From: Clostridia bacterium
Lineage (GTDB): Bacteria > Bacillota_A > Clostridia > Oscillospirales > CAG-272
Assembly: GCA_017468115.1 (NCBI GenBank)
Contig: JAFUJS010000012.1
Span: 1 to 30,035, forward strand
Length of the DNA: 30,035 nt
Direction: 5' to 3'
Every line of letters begins with the position of its first letter. Position 1 is the stretch's first letter. Positions 30,021 to 30,035 of the stretch are shown one piece after another. Under the pieces are notes generated by a model that saw nothing but the letters and a program-made list of their open reading frames with translations, had not been told where the DNA came from and ran no database searches. The position numbers and the translations under genes were made by a program.

Positions 30021-30035
30021 ACAGACTCAAGCCTC

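Noticed and set aside
1..30035. tRNA, rRNA, CRISPR array, integrase or intact insertion sequence
   Set aside because: I looked on both strands and saw no cloverleaf with conserved loops, no regularly spaced direct repeats and no transposase or recombinase motifs.

Overview
The window looks like chromosomal DNA from a Gram-positive, low-to-moderate GC Clostridia member, probably near the Oscillospirales/Ruminococcaceae. The evidence is the gene content (SpoVG, a clostridial-type MurC, a zinc-knuckle HisRS beside AspRS, Hsp33, Tex, an orphan UgpC/MsmK-type sugar ATPase), the AAGGAG/AGGAGG ribosome binding sites, and the near-consensus sigma-A promoters and compact intrinsic terminators. No rRNA, tRNA, CRISPR array, integrase or intact transposase is visible. 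The taxonomic placement is an inference.

Layout. (1) 1-2066 is a more A+T-rich accessory patch: a 5'-truncated unknown gene, a lipoprotein, a likely protease remnant, a short probably truncated ORF and an RDD membrane protein. Three hairpin-forming GC-rich repeats lie between them, two of which share an exact 16-nt core. (2) 2067-5692 is housekeeping: hslO, a SAM methyltransferase and murC on the minus strand, with spoVG divergent from murC. (3) 5704-10129, plus strand: hisS-aspS from a consensus promoter, then a GIY-YIG protein translationally coupled to a flavin-reductase-like protein. (4) 10131-14872: a five-gene minus-strand operon (a protein with three FLxxKG repeats, then ATPase, permease, ATPase, permease) divergent from a TetR-type regulator. 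The two facing promoters share a perfect 14-bp palindrome that is a strong operator candidate. (5) 14904-18703, minus strand: a fused ABC exporter, a membrane-anchored alpha/beta hydrolase and a metallo-beta-lactamase-fold protein with a degraded metal site. (6) 18849-22224, plus strand: ribF and a 738-aa secreted discoidin-like protein. (7) 22279-29869, minus strand: a Gfo/Idh/MocA oxidoreductase, the orphan sugar-ABC ATPase, and a cluster reading RsuA-type pseudouridine synthase, PHP hydrolase, PHP hydrolase, tex. The first two junctions of that cluster are ATGA overlaps. (8) 29921-30020 is a hairpin-rich stretch at the right edge.

How the genes work together. The clearest regulatory unit is the TetR/double-ABC operon, which is organised like a drug- or peptide-responsive export or immunity system with two heterologous ABC-2 transporters. 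The discoidin protein, oxidoreductase, orphan sugar-ABC ATPase and twin PHP proteins suggest a glycan- or sugar-handling neighbourhood, but no permease, binding protein or glycosidase is present to prove it. No fully new system is demonstrated. The best candidates for novelty are the repeat protein heading the ABC operon, the secreted protein with two Cys pairs in its first discoidin-like region, the degenerate MBL protein, and the hairpin repeat family that sits at apparent gene breakpoints.
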